Source: Chitinophaga filiformis (GTDB lineage Bacteria > Bacteroidota > Bacteroidia > Chitinophagales > Chitinophagaceae). Taken from it: 64,000 nucleotides of DNA. Positions within the stretch are counted from its first letter, which is position 1; the number at the start of each line of letters is the position of its first letter. The DNA lies in the NCBI RefSeq assembly GCF_021646545.1, contig NZ_JAKIRP010000001.1, positions 496,001-560,000 on the forward strand. The letters run 5' to 3'. The translations under genes and the position numbers were made by a program. The notes under the pieces are model-generated. The model saw nothing but the letters and a program-made list of their open reading frames with translations. It did not search any database and was not told the origin of the DNA. Below, piece after piece: positions 34,588-43,009 of this stretch.

Positions 34588-35631
34588 ATGCATCGTATCG
34601 GTTTAGACTTCGAGAAATTAAAATATCCTCATAATGGTCTGTATACCTTCTGTATGCAGCTGGGTCAACGCCTGCTGCAACTGAAGGCAGACGACGAACA
34701 ACTGCGCTATTATCTGCCCGGAGGTTTCAATGACTTTAAGGGCGACTTCAAAAAGATCCCTTACAAATGGTATCACCGATATGCTTTTAATCCGTCGGAA
34801 ATGGATATATGGCACGCCGTACATCAGACAGGGAATGTATGGCCAAGGAAGAAAGCAAAGAAAACCATCCTCACTATTCATGACCTGAATTTCCTTTTTG
34901 AACCTAATAAAAGCAAGGCAGAGAAAAGCAGGTCACTGGAAGCTATACAAAGACAGGCAGATGAGACAGATCGTATCGTTGCAATCTCTCAATTCACGCT
35001 GAACACTATACAGGAATATATCAAGGTACCTAAAAGTAAATGCAGCATCATTTACCAGGGCTCTGAAATAAAAGAATTTCCCGGCTTCGACGCACCGCAA
35101 TACAGGCCCGTAGCGCCCTTCCTGTTTGCCATCGGAATGATACTGCCCAAAAAGAATTTCCATGTATTACCAAGGTTGCTGGAGCATAACGATTATGAAT
35201 TGCTGATAGCAGGAAAAACACAGGGAGATTATTTTAAAAAGATAGAAGAGGAGGCTGCAAAATATGGCGTCAGCTCGCGGGTTAAATTACTCGGCAGTAT
35301 CACTGATGAGGAGAAATACTGGTACTATAAAAATTGTAAAGCCTTCATGTTCCCTTCGGTAGCAGAAGGATTCGGTGCACCTGTTGTGGAAGCGATGCAT
35401 TTTGGTAAACCGGTTTTTCTTTCAGACAAAACGAGTTTACCCGAAATAGGAGGAGACGCTGCATATTATTTTAAGCAGTTTGACAATGAACATATGCAAC
35501 AGGTGTTGGAGCAGGGATTGACACATTATGCAACTAACAATCCTGTTGACGCCATACAGCAACATGCCAGAAAATTCAGCTGGGATACTAACGCAAGAGA
35601 GTATATGAAACTATACAGAAGTCTGTACTGA
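34588..35631 (+). CDS. Family GT4-like glycosyltransferase, second of a tandem pair
   Basis: 347 residues, collinear and clearly paralogous with the previous gene: MHRIGLDFEKLKYPHNGLYTF matches the N-terminus of gene one and KKNFHVLPRLLEHNDYELLIAG matches the donor domain. Here the E-x7-E motif is intact (EGFGAPVVEAMHFGKP, about residues 263-278). Tandem duplication with divergence of the acceptor domain suggests that the two enzymes add successive or alternative sugars of one glycan. Both share one promoter region. The sugar and acceptor cannot be read from the sequence. Confidence 0.9.
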   Translation: MHRIGLDFEKLKYPHNGLYTFCMQLGQRLLQLKADDEQLRYYLPGGFNDFKGDFKKIPYKWYHRYAFNPSEMDIWHAVHQTGNVWPRKKAKKTILTIHDLNFLFEPNKSKAEKSRSLEAIQRQADETDRIVAISQFTLNTIQEYIKVPKSKCSIIYQGSEIKEFPGFDAPQYRPVAPFLFAIGMILPKKNFHVLPRLLEHNDYELLIAGKTQGDYFKKIEEEAAKYGVSSRVKLLGSITDEEKYWYYKNCKAFMFPSVAEGFGAPVVEAMHFGKPVFLSDKTSLPEIGGDAAYYFKQFDNEHMQQVLEQGLTHYATNNPVDAIQQHARKFSWDTNAREYMKLYRSLY

Positions 35632-35690
35632 TAACGTTCTGCCGGGAATCAGGAAAAGGCAATATTATTTGCCACTTACTGATTCCTGGT

Positions 35691-36563
35691 TTAAATAATC
35701 TTATAATTCCTGTAATCGAATAAACGTTTACCTGTCTTCTTCTCTATCCAATACAGGATACTATCTTTAAATGAAAATTTCTTCCGGCTGATATCATGTG
35801 TGAACTGCCAGTTCTTCTTTTTGATCCGCTCCTTCATCACTTCAGGATGTGTGCCTTTGAAAGGCGCCAGTGAGTCAACTTCGCCGTAATCAAATTGCAC
35901 AATAGGCACCCGGTTGCTGACCTGTTCTTCATTAGCGCCATGATATAGCTGAAAAGAGCTGTTGAGTTTTTTTGCCTGTATTTCCGGATCTTTTACCCAT
36001 CCGTAATGATACATGCTTGCGTTCACCTGCTTTACATGCAATTTTTCTCCTTCTTTTCTGAACCCCTGCGCATCACGGTAAGAGGAGATACGTTTATCGT
36101 TACGGATCACCCTGATCTCATGCTGATACCAGGTACGTGAATCACCAACGTAGTCATAACTACCGAAGAAGTGCATATACTTAAACAGTAATCCTTCTAC
36201 ACGTTTGTCATCGAGGTGTTCACGCATGGCTGCACGAATAGCTTGATAGTCCTGTTCATGCACAACTTCATCTGCCTGTATATAAAACGCCCAGTCAGCA
36301 TCAGGACTTATATGTGCAAATGCCTTATCCGTCTCTACTGCAAGGATACGGCCTCCTTCTTTCAGAGAATCATCCCATACGGAATGTGTGATTTTAATTT
36401 TCGGAGAACCGATAGATTGGATCAGTTCCAGGGTACCATCGTCACAATTACCCACGCTGACAATCACTTCATCGCACAAAGGCAGAATGGAGCTGATAGC
36501 TGCCACCACCGGATAATCATACTTTACTGCATTTCGAACAAAAGTGAACCCCGATACTTTCAT
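35691..36563 (-). CDS. Family GT2-like glycosyltransferase
   Basis: 290 residues from the ATG at 36563, which begins MKVSGFTFVRNAVKYDYPVV, a typical GT2 N-terminus; the longer frame adds 22 residues with no match and overlaps the divergent meaB start. Features: CDEVIVSVGNCDDGTLELI (about 30-48), ILAVETDKAFAHISPDADWAFYIQADEVVHE (nucleotide-sugar site, with ADE in place of the usual DxD, about 72-105). There are no membrane helices. It is the third glycosyltransferase in 3 kb and is convergent with the GT4 pair, so a glycan assembly locus is likely, though no polymerase or flippase is seen. Confidence 0.85.
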   Translation of the reverse strand: MKVSGFTFVRNAVKYDYPVVAAISSILPLCDEVIVSVGNCDDGTLELIQSIGSPKIKITHSVWDDSLKEGGRILAVETDKAFAHISPDADWAFYIQADEVVHEQDYQAIRAAMREHLDDKRVEGLLFKYMHFFGSYDYVGDSRTWYQHEIRVIRNDKRISSYRDAQGFRKEGEKLHVKQVNASMYHYGWVKDPEIQAKKLNSSFQLYHGANEEQVSNRVPIVQFDYGEVDSLAPFKGTHPEVMKERIKKKNWQFTHDISRKKFSFKDSILYWIEKKTGKRLFDYRNYKII

Positions 36564-36623
36564 ATGAGAGATATAATGTTTGCGAAGATATATAATCAAT
36601 AATGAATTACGTAATTTAGATGC

Positions 36624-37523
36624 ATGCATCAGCCCCTCTTATCGTCCTTAATGAACAAAGAAGTCAAGGCCCTTGCAAGGAGCATTTCACTCGTTGAAAA
36701 TGAGGCTGCCGGTTATGAGCAATTGCTCGAAGCACTTCCGGCAAACAGTGATACCAGGGTAATAGGTATTACCGGCCCTCCGGGAGCAGGGAAAAGCACG
36801 CTCGTGAATGCCCTGATAACATTTCTTTTGGGCCAGGACAAACGGATTGCGATCATCGCTGTTGATCCTTCTTCACCGTTCAATTATGGCGCCTTACTGG
36901 GCGACCGTATCCGCATGGGGCAACATTTTGATAACCAGCAGGTATTTATCCGCTCCATGGCCAGCAGGGGAGCATTAGGAGGTCTCAGTCCCAAGATCAT
37001 AGAAGTAAGTGACCTGATAAAGGCAGCCGGTTTCGATTATTTGTTTATTGAGACAGTTGGTGTGGGACAGAGTGAAGTAGAAATTGCCGGCATTGCCGAC
37101 ACAACTGTTGTAGTTGTCGTACCGGAAGCAGGGGATGAGATACAAACCATGAAGGCAGGACTTATGGAAATTGCAGATATCTTCGTGGTGAATAAAGCAG
37201 ATAGAGATAATGCCGACGAATTTGTAAAGAACCTCAGATTGCTGGCGCATAGCCGCCATAAAGAAAACTGGGAGATCCCTGTACTGAAAACCATTGCCAC
37301 AAAAGAAGAAGGTCTGGCTGCGCTGGTGAATGCTATTACCGGTCATCAGCAACAGGTGCAGGCTAATCGTCAGCATCATGCCTTATTGCTGGCGGAAAAA
37401 GCGTATCAGTTATTACAACACCGGCGTATGAAAGATGTTAACCGCCGTTCACTGCAGGAGCAGATACTACAACAAATGACTACCGGTGCATTCAATCTCT
37501 ACCGCTTTGTGAACAATTACTAA
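36624..37523 (+). CDS. meaB: MeaB-type GTPase, methylmalonyl-CoA mutase chaperone
   Basis: 299 residues. MeaB is a cytoplasmic G protein that protects and reloads the adenosylcobalamin of methylmalonyl-CoA mutase. GTPase features: P-loop GITGPPGAGKSTLVNAL (about residues 48-64), the switch segment AIIAVDPSSPFNYGALLGDRIRM, DYLFIETVGVGQSEVEIA (Walker B-like, about 139-156), and NKADRDNADEF for guanine recognition. An in-frame Met nine residues later is an alternative start. The mutase subunits are not in this window. Its start is only about 60 bases from the divergent GT2 start. Confidence 0.93.
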   Translation: MHQPLLSSLMNKEVKALARSISLVENEAAGYEQLLEALPANSDTRVIGITGPPGAGKSTLVNALITFLLGQDKRIAIIAVDPSSPFNYGALLGDRIRMGQHFDNQQVFIRSMASRGALGGLSPKIIEVSDLIKAAGFDYLFIETVGVGQSEVEIAGIADTTVVVVVPEAGDEIQTMKAGLMEIADIFVVNKADRDNADEFVKNLRLLAHSRHKENWEIPVLKTIATKEEGLAALVNAITGHQQQVQANRQHHALLLAEKAYQLLQHRRMKDVNRRSLQEQILQQMTTGAFNLYRFVNNY

Positions 37524-37894
37524 GCCCCCGGATTACGTATCTTTGCCGCGTGTTAAGATTTCCTACATATCGTATCTCCATCGCGTACGCTGTATTCCAT
37601 TATGCAGCCGGCAATGACGAATCCTGGATAACAGGCAAGGTCATGCTGTAACACTCAGCCCCGACGCCGTTTGCCGGCACACAAGGTGCGTCAGCACAAT
37701 AACACCATTGCTATAACAATACGTAAACGCATGTTCCATTTGCACGGTTTCTGCTGAAGCATGATGGAGGGAATTATTATTCACTGTGAGCACTCACCAG
37801 AGTTGATCGTGGTAATAAACCTGGCATAGGCTATCAGCGATGCAACCTTCCAAACCGGATCTGCAATTTCTAATATCATTAAAACTCATTCATC
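37524..37894. other. Gap / possible long leader of the SMR gene
   Basis: 371 bases. A -7 box TATCTTTG is at 37538-37545, so a transcript would have a leader of about 340 nt before the SMR ATG. I looked for the ACGR loops and conserved blocks of the known guanidine riboswitches and did not see them. Some imperfect inverted repeats occur (GCCGGCAA/TTTGCCGGC). No credible frame. Confidence 0.5.
37538..37545 (+). promoter_or_regulatory. Putative -7 box upstream of the SMR gene
   Basis: TATCTTTG, an exact TAnnTTTG match just past the meaB stop, 350 bases before the next ATG. Confidence 0.35.
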
Positions 37895-38215
37895 ATGGCC
37901 TGGATATTCCTGATTATCGGTGGATTATTTGAAATCGGCTTTACTATCTCACTGAAATATTCTGAGAACTTTACACGGCTCTGGCCATCTATCGGTTTCT
38001 TTGCCTGTATCTCGCTTAGTTTTCTGTTCCTGAACAAGGCAATTACCAACGGGCTTCCCATAGGTACTTCTTATGCTGTCTGGACTGGTATCGGCGCTGC
38101 AGGTACCGCTATTGCAGGCATATTGCTGTTCAAAGAACCTGCAGTCTTCTGGCGCCTGTTTTTCCTTTTTATGTTGATAGCTTCGATTATAGGATTAAAA
38201 GTATTTGCTGAATAA
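37895..38215 (+). CDS. Small multidrug resistance (SMR) family transporter
   Basis: 106 residues with four transmembrane helices (about 2-20, 30-48, 56-78 and 84-103), the exact SMR topology. SMR dimers exchange protons for small cations; one branch (SugE/Gdx) exports guanidinium and the other (EmrE) exports drugs. The essential glutamate is Glu13 in GGLFEIGFTISLKYSE. Other family residues are seen in SIGFFACISLSFLFLNKAI and GTSYAVWTGIGAAGTAIAGI. Sequence alone does not settle guanidinium against drug export. It is a single gene with a long upstream region. Confidence 0.92.
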   Translation: MAWIFLIIGGLFEIGFTISLKYSENFTRLWPSIGFFACISLSFLFLNKAITNGLPIGTSYAVWTGIGAAGTAIAGILLFKEPAVFWRLFFLFMLIASIIGLKVFAE

Positions 38216-38226
38216 TCCCGCGAGGG

Positions 38227-39501
38227 TCAGGAGATCTTTTCAGCTAGCACAGCCGGCTGTGCTAGCTTCTTTTTTGCCAGCAGGAATACCACCAGATAAG
38301 CAGCAGTACATCCGCAGATAACCGGCAACAGGGCATTGGTGATATGAGTCGTTTCTATTGCGAAAAGGATAGCAGCAGGCAAAACCCTGTTACCTCCGGC
38401 GAACATGGCTGTCATCCCAACCAAAGCCGCCAGTGCGAAATTCAGTTGTACCCCGGGAAACATAAACTGCAGCAGGAAAGTCACAAACAGCCCCAGTGCT
38501 CCGCCTGATACCAGCAATGGAGCAATAGTTCCTCCCGGAATACCACTGCCCACAGCAATGCTCATCAGTAATAGTTTTCCCACCGCCATTACCACGAGGA
38601 ATTGAAGCGTAACCTGGCCAAGTAACAAGCTATCTATATGTTCATAACCCGCCCCCAGTACTTCCGGTGTGAAATATCCCAACAGGCCGGTAATAATAGC
38701 TGCTACTACAGGCCACCACAATTTATCGAATGGCAGCTTACGGAAGAGACTACCTGTTCCGTTAATCATCTTCTTCGCCAGCACGGCCACCAGTCCAATC
38801 AATACACCGGTAACCGTGTATCCCAGCAATGCAGGCACACCCGCTGTTGTTACTTCCGGCATCATAAATACCGGTTCACTCCCGGTTAGCCAGTAATGTA
38901 ACAACATCCCGGTTCCTCCACCCAATATCACTGCCGTAATACCCATACAGGTCAGTTCTACCATCAGTAACTCGATGATAAGGGCAATGGCCGCCAAGGG
39001 ACTACCAAAAAGATATGTTATGCCTCCTGCCATAGCTGCCGCTGCCAGGATCTGTTTCTCACGGACGCCGGCTTTTTTCACCTGACCGGCCACCACGAAA
39101 GGCAGGTCGGCGACAGGCCCCTCCAATCCAAGCGGAATACCGGCGTTAATGGAAAGGAAACTCTGAACAGGTCTTAACAGTTGCCTCGTTTTTTCACCTG
39201 CGTAACGAAGAAAAACAACGATAGCAAAGGTAACAATGACCGGTATCAGCAGCACCATAATGTCGTGCTCATCCAGATCCCGGGACATGCCGGGCAAGCC
39301 GCTATATGTTTGTAATGCCCGCATCGCCATCATTCCGCCTTGTGTGATCATAGCAGCCACAGCTGCCACTACAACAGACATAAAAAGTAACACAGGAATG
39401 TTCTTTCCGGGAATGGGATTCACAGGAACCGATGTTTCCATATTTACAGGAGCCGAAATCGGAATACCTCCTTTTATAAATAACTGGAAAATACCTTTCA
39501 T
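38227..39501 (-). CDS. ClC-family chloride channel/transporter
   Basis: 424 residues with about ten or eleven hydrophobic helices, a short ClC protein. The gating-glutamate motif is present as GIPLGLEGPVADLPF (about residues 122-136), where the usual GREGP reads GLEGP. The third signature, GSGIPGGTIAPLLVSGGALG (about residues 318-337), also fits, and EGP with GxGIPG make the anion path. No C-terminal CBS domains. The Glu suggests proton-coupled exchange rather than passive flow, but that is inference. The ATG at 39441 is an alternative start (METSVPVNPIP). It is convergent with the SMR gene, with 11 bases between stops. Confidence 0.88.
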   Translation of the reverse strand: MKGIFQLFIKGGIPISAPVNMETSVPVNPIPGKNIPVLLFMSVVVAAVAAMITQGGMMAMRALQTYSGLPGMSRDLDEHDIMVLLIPVIVTFAIVVFLRYAGEKTRQLLRPVQSFLSINAGIPLGLEGPVADLPFVVAGQVKKAGVREKQILAAAAMAGGITYLFGSPLAAIALIIELLMVELTCMGITAVILGGGTGMLLHYWLTGSEPVFMMPEVTTAGVPALLGYTVTGVLIGLVAVLAKKMINGTGSLFRKLPFDKLWWPVVAAIITGLLGYFTPEVLGAGYEHIDSLLLGQVTLQFLVVMAVGKLLLMSIAVGSGIPGGTIAPLLVSGGALGLFVTFLLQFMFPGVQLNFALAALVGMTAMFAGGNRVLPAAILFAIETTHITNALLPVICGCTAAYLVVFLLAKKKLAQPAVLAEKIS

Positions 39502-39812
39502 TGCAGGTCAGTTTAAACGCTCAATTTACATATTCCAACAGAGGAATAACCACCGTATAATTATCTCATTAGTTATGTTAACCGGAAGTTAATGTATGTA
39601 AACAGAGAATCAATGTTTTAGTAAAAAGTTTAATTTATTAATAAGTGGTATAAACAACATTAGTATTATTCCTATGATCACCGCTTATCCGTTTTAGCAC
39701 TGGTAAATAAGATGTTAAATATTTCTTCAGCTTTTTACCATTCCTAATTTTGTATCCACCTAATCCATTATCGATTCACTATATTCTATGACCTAAAACT
39801 GAATGCGCTACT
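39502..39812. other. Divergent intergenic region ClC / DUF2024
   Basis: 311 AT-rich bases with no credible frame. TAATTTTG at 39745-39752, preceded by TTTC 19 bases upstream, is a plausible plus-strand promoter for DUF2024. Confidence 0.5.
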
Positions 39813-40073
39813 ATGGAGGTTGCTATCTTTGACACCTACGTGAAACGTCGTGAGGGCGGTTACATGCACTTCGACATTATCGTATCCGCCGACACCAATT
39901 ATGAGAATGTGCTCACCTTTGGAAATGCATATCTCAAGTCAAAATCTATTGAAAAACAATCTGTTTCTTCCAGGGACTGCCGGTTTTGCCACGTGCAGGA
40001 AGTGATCCCGATGTGGGAACAAAACATTCTGCAACAGGGCTATCATATTTATGAAATGGAAGGCTGCAGGTAA
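39813..40073 (+). CDS. DUF2024 family protein
   Basis: 86 residues, the usual length of DUF2024. The signature MEVAIFDTYVKRREGGYMHFD is followed by FGNAYLKSKSIEKQ and RDCRFCHVQEV, where a CxxCH-like CRFCHV is conserved in the family (it need not bind heme, as there is no signal peptide). The protein is small, cytoplasmic and of unknown function. It is followed by a bidirectional terminator before the respiratory cluster. Confidence 0.85.
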   Translation: MEVAIFDTYVKRREGGYMHFDIIVSADTNYENVLTFGNAYLKSKSIEKQSVSSRDCRFCHVQEVIPMWEQNILQQGYHIYEMEGCR

Positions 40074-40115
40074 CAAATACAAATAGTCGTAAACTGTATC
40101 CTAATAAGAACATCA

Positions 40116-40150
40116 AAGGAGGTCTGGTAAAACCGGACCTCCTTCTTACT
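40116..40150. terminator. Bidirectional terminator between DUF2024 and the respiratory cluster
   Basis: AAGGAGGTCTGGT/ACCGGACCTCCTT, a 13-bp stem with one G-T pair and an AAA loop, followed by CTTACTTT on the plus strand. It lies 36 bases downstream of the minus-strand cluster's last stop. Confidence 0.7.
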
Positions 40151-40179
40151 TTAATATCTTTAGGATGTAGTGTGGTGCT

Positions 40180-40389
40180 TTATGCCTCACGGTTACTTCT
40201 CCAGTGTCTGAACACCATTATGCCGATGATTATCAACGGTGTGGCTGCCAGCATCAGGATACCATTATTCAGACCCTTTGCAGGACCTTCTCCCAGCTGC
40301 TGAGCTGTTTTAGTACAAAGCGAGCATTGCGCCATAGCCTGTACACCGAAGCATAATATCATCACCAATAACTGAACGATCTTTTTCAT
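40180..40389 (-). CDS. Small secreted or membrane-anchored protein at the end of the cox cluster
   Basis: 69 residues. MKKIVQLLVMILCFGVQAMAQ is a signal peptide; the mature part starts with CSLCTKTAQQL (a CxxC pair) and ends with a helix (LMLAATPLIIIGIMVFRHW) and a basic tail. Small proteins of this kind sit at this position in many Bacteroidota oxidase clusters. The CSLC pair suggests a possible metal or redox role, perhaps in copper delivery, but that is inference. It is the last gene of the cluster, 44 bases after DUF420, and ends before a terminator. Confidence 0.75.
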   Translation of the reverse strand: MKKIVQLLVMILCFGVQAMAQCSLCTKTAQQLGEGPAKGLNNGILMLAATPLIIIGIMVFRHWRSNREA

Positions 40390-40433
40390 ACAGTAAATTT
40401 AAGCATTCCTGTCATTTCCTCCATTACCGTCTC

Positions 40434-41036
40434 TCAATAGTAGGGAGATATCATTACATATACGATCACACCGGTTATAGCCACATAGAACCATATCGGC
40501 CAGGTGATACGCGCTATCTTCTTATGTTTTTCAAAATCTGACTGGAAACCGCGCAGCAGTGTAAACAATACCAATGGTACTATAACGATCGCCAGCAGGA
40601 TATGTGTCAGCAGAATGAAATAATAAATATAAGCGCTACCACCTACCAGCGCCTTTTCTGCTGCATCTACCACATGGTCGTGGTTAGTGTCGCCAAACTT
40701 GGTACTTTCCGTAAAGAAGTGGTATGTAACATAAGAAACAAGGAACAATGCTGACAGCGCTACTGCTATCAGATTCGTTGTTTTATGCGCTTTGATATGC
40801 CCCCTGCGGATGAAATACAAACTCGCCAGCAATAGTACTGCTGTCGTTGAATTCAATATCGCATGGAACAGAGGAAGTATCTGTACATTGAAGCCAATCT
40901 CAATGTTCGGGCGTGGCAGGTAGAATAAGATTGCTACCACCACGGGTATTGCTACTGAGACAATAGCAATCGGCATGTTAAGATTTTTACTCTTGATATC
41001 CATAGCTGTGATTGAGGGCGTTGTGGTACCCCGCAT
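40434..41036 (-). CDS. DUF420 membrane protein of the cytochrome oxidase cluster
   Basis: 200 residues with five hydrophobic helices (about 21-39, 53-71, 80-100, 130-150 and 178-196). DUF420 (CtaM in some firmicutes) is an oxidase assembly factor of unknown mechanism. Features: LPLFHAILNSTTAVLLLASLYFIRRG (about 52-77), AHKTTNLIAVALSALFLVSYVTYH (about 82-105), with conserved histidines in HAIL, AHKT and YHF. The ATG at 41036 lies 3 bases downstream of the sco stop; a Met at residue 12 is an alternative. Confidence 0.9.
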   Translation of the reverse strand: MRGTTTPSITAMDIKSKNLNMPIAIVSVAIPVVVAILFYLPRPNIEIGFNVQILPLFHAILNSTTAVLLLASLYFIRRGHIKAHKTTNLIAVALSALFLVSYVTYHFFTESTKFGDTNHDHVVDAAEKALVGGSAYIYYFILLTHILLAIVIVPLVLFTLLRGFQSDFEKHKKIARITWPIWFYVAITGVIVYVMISPYY

Positions 41037-41039
41037 AAA

Positions 41040-41729
41040 CTATTCTGTTGTTGAAAAAAGCCGTTTCAATAATCCCGGCCTGTGCCTGTCTTTTTCCAGG
41101 TGCAGCACTGCAATATCATTTGCACACCTGCGTACGGCGTTTGAATCCAATCCATCATAATATCCGCGGATATGATGATCTTTATCCAGCAGCACCAGCT
41201 TCTCGGTATGAATGAAATCATCCGGTCCGCCATCTCCCTGGGTTACACTTACAAAAACCTCATTCCTCGCCCAGTCATAAATATCCTTCTTCCCGCCGGT
41301 CACCAGCCACCAGTTGTCGGGATTAATGCCATGCTTTACACCATACATACGCAACTGCTCAGAAGAGTCTCTTTCAGGATCTACTGTCAGTGATATCATC
41401 TGTAATAAAGTGTCGTTCTTGACATACGCCTGCTGTACCTTTTCCAGGTTCGCCATCATTCTCGGGCAGATGCTTGGGCAGGAGGTGAAGAAGAAATTGA
41501 CCAGTATGACCTTTCCCGGTAAGTCTTTGAGACTTACTTTCTGGCCCATCTGGTTAGTGAAGGTGAAGTCTTTTACCACATGGAAAGTGGTATCATATGT
41601 GGCAGTACCATTCTTTACTATTGTATCTACCTTTTCAGGTATATAGTAACGGGGGATAGGTACAACATCCTTACTGTAATGATCTACTATCAGGTATCCC
41701 GCCAATGGCACCAATATTGCCAACATCAA
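41040..41729 (-). CDS. SCO-family copper chaperone of the oxidase cluster
   Basis: 229 residues, with an N-terminal transmembrane helix (about residues 2-15) and a periplasmic thioredoxin-fold domain. SCO proteins deliver copper to the CuA centre of subunit II. The CxxxC motif is in SCPSICPRM (about residue 80), and the conserved histidine is in DFIHTEKLVLLD (about residue 182). The reported frame begins with TTG at 41729 and ATG at 41726. In the same frame the sequence upstream still reads as a plausible membrane-protein start (AITKRGLIGLML) but has no ATG, so a rare start codon or a slightly longer N-terminus is possible. Confidence 0.9.
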   Translation of the reverse strand: MMLAILVPLAGYLIVDHYSKDVVPIPRYYIPEKVDTIVKNGTATYDTTFHVVKDFTFTNQMGQKVSLKDLPGKVILVNFFFTSCPSICPRMMANLEKVQQAYVKNDTLLQMISLTVDPERDSSEQLRMYGVKHGINPDNWWLVTGGKKDIYDWARNEVFVSVTQGDGGPDDFIHTEKLVLLDKDHHIRGYYDGLDSNAVRRCANDIAVLHLEKDRHRPGLLKRLFSTTE

Positions 41730-41849
41730 TCCTATAAGTCCTCTCTTGGTAATGGCCTGAAGTTTTAAATGGTCAGATAAAATTTACGCTTTACAAATAC
41801 TGCCTTACGAATAGAGCAGCACCTGTAAAGCGTAACATATAAAGTTGTT

Positions 41850-42254
41850 TTAGTGATGTGCCGGCTCGTTGCTGATATGCGTAGCTGGAGCTACGGGAGT
41901 TCCCGGAGACAGGTTCTTACGCATATTTTTCCAGGAATCACCATCTGCCAGGAAGGCAATGATGAACCATACAAACAATAACAAAGGCATCAGAATGGTC
42001 ATTACCAGGTTCCTGATCTCATGACGTAAGTGCATGAACTCAGCCACGATAAAAAATGCCTTTACCAGTGTCAACGTTACGAAGATACCGTTCAGGGCCC
42101 ATCTTGCCATGAAGTCGTACTCCAGGTAAAGGAATGCCAGACCTACTTCAAAAACAGTGATCGCTAATAATATCCAGAACGTTTTCCAGATCGATTTCGT
42201 AGAAGAATCATGTGCATGCTCCTCGTGCGCTACTCCTGTATGTGTATGTTCCAT
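41850..42254 (-). CDS. Cytochrome c oxidase subunit IV
   Basis: 134 residues with three hydrophobic helices (about 21-41, 50-68 and 85-103). Prokaryotic subunit IV is a small membrane subunit that helps assemble the oxidase. The N-terminus MEHTHTGVAHEEHAHD is histidine-rich. Family landmarks are IWKTFWILLAITVFEVGLAF (about 22-41) and KAFFIVAEFMHLRHEIRNL (about 65-83). It sits between sco and the subunit III genes in the cluster. Confidence 0.88.
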   Translation of the reverse strand: MEHTHTGVAHEEHAHDSSTKSIWKTFWILLAITVFEVGLAFLYLEYDFMARWALNGIFVTLTLVKAFFIVAEFMHLRHEIRNLVMTILMPLLLFVWFIIAFLADGDSWKNMRKNLSPGTPVAPATHISNEPAHH

Positions 42255-42304
42255 TAGTTTTTTCTTTTTAAAATTCCAGATTACAAATACTTACTAACCT
42301 TCGA

Positions 42305-42979
42305 TCAGAGCAGGTAGAAACAGGTGAATACAAATACCCATACCAGATCTACGAAGTGCCAGTATAAACCAACCTTTTCAATCATTTCATAGTGGCCTCT
42401 TTCTTCGTAAGTACCTTTCAGCACGTTAGCCAGGATGATAATGTTCAGCACCACACCGGAAGTTACGTGTAAACCGTGGAAACCTGTAATGGTAAAGAAG
42501 AAGTTGGTAAAGTTAGTAGAAGCCAGCGTTCCGTCAACGTTCAGGAAAGGGTTGCGTCCCCACCATGCACCGGAATGATACAAGTGCGTCCATTCCCATG
42601 CCTGACAGGACAGGAAGGCGATACCACCGAGGATAGTCCAGGCCATCCATTTCACAACAGCCTTACGGTCTCTCATGTGACCAGCGTGTACAGCCAATAC
42701 CATTGTTACAGAACTCATGATCAGGATGAAGGTCATCACGCTCACAAATACCAGTGGCAGATCTGCATGTCCCATACCAGGGAATGCGTGGAACACCGCG
42801 TTGGGATCAGGCCAGGAAGTACTCATGAAGCGGATCGTACCGTATGATATCAGCAATGCACCAAAAGTAAAGGCATCTGACATCAGGAAGTACCACATCA
42901 TCAACTTTCCGTAGCTCACATTAAAAGGAGAATGTCCCCCGGACCACCATTTTTTCTTCGCTGTAACTGCTGTATCCAT
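42305..42979 (-). CDS. ctaE: Cytochrome c oxidase subunit III, first copy
   Basis: 224 residues with five predicted helices and a full subunit-III core: KLMMWYFLMSDAFTFGALLISY (about 26-47), MTFILIMSSVTMVLAVHAGHM (about 83-103), CQAWEWTHLYHSGAWWGRNP (about 124-143), and HGLHVTSGVVLN and YWHFVDLVWVFVFTCFYLL at the end. Subunit III stabilises the core of heme-copper oxidases. The ATG lies 31 bases downstream of the second subunit III gene. Two adjacent subunit III genes are common in Bacteroidota. Confidence 0.93.
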   Translation of the reverse strand: MDTAVTAKKKWWSGGHSPFNVSYGKLMMWYFLMSDAFTFGALLISYGTIRFMSTSWPDPNAVFHAFPGMGHADLPLVFVSVMTFILIMSSVTMVLAVHAGHMRDRKAVVKWMAWTILGGIAFLSCQAWEWTHLYHSGAWWGRNPFLNVDGTLASTNFTNFFFTITGFHGLHVTSGVVLNIIILANVLKGTYEERGHYEMIEKVGLYWHFVDLVWVFVFTCFYLL

Positions 42980-43009
42980 TGTTTGTTTTGTAATTAATTT
43001 TTAGAAAGT

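Noticed and set aside
37546..37894. Known guanidine riboswitch class I, II or III before the SMR gene
   Set aside because: The conserved ACGR loops and the class I and III sequence blocks were not found by eye.
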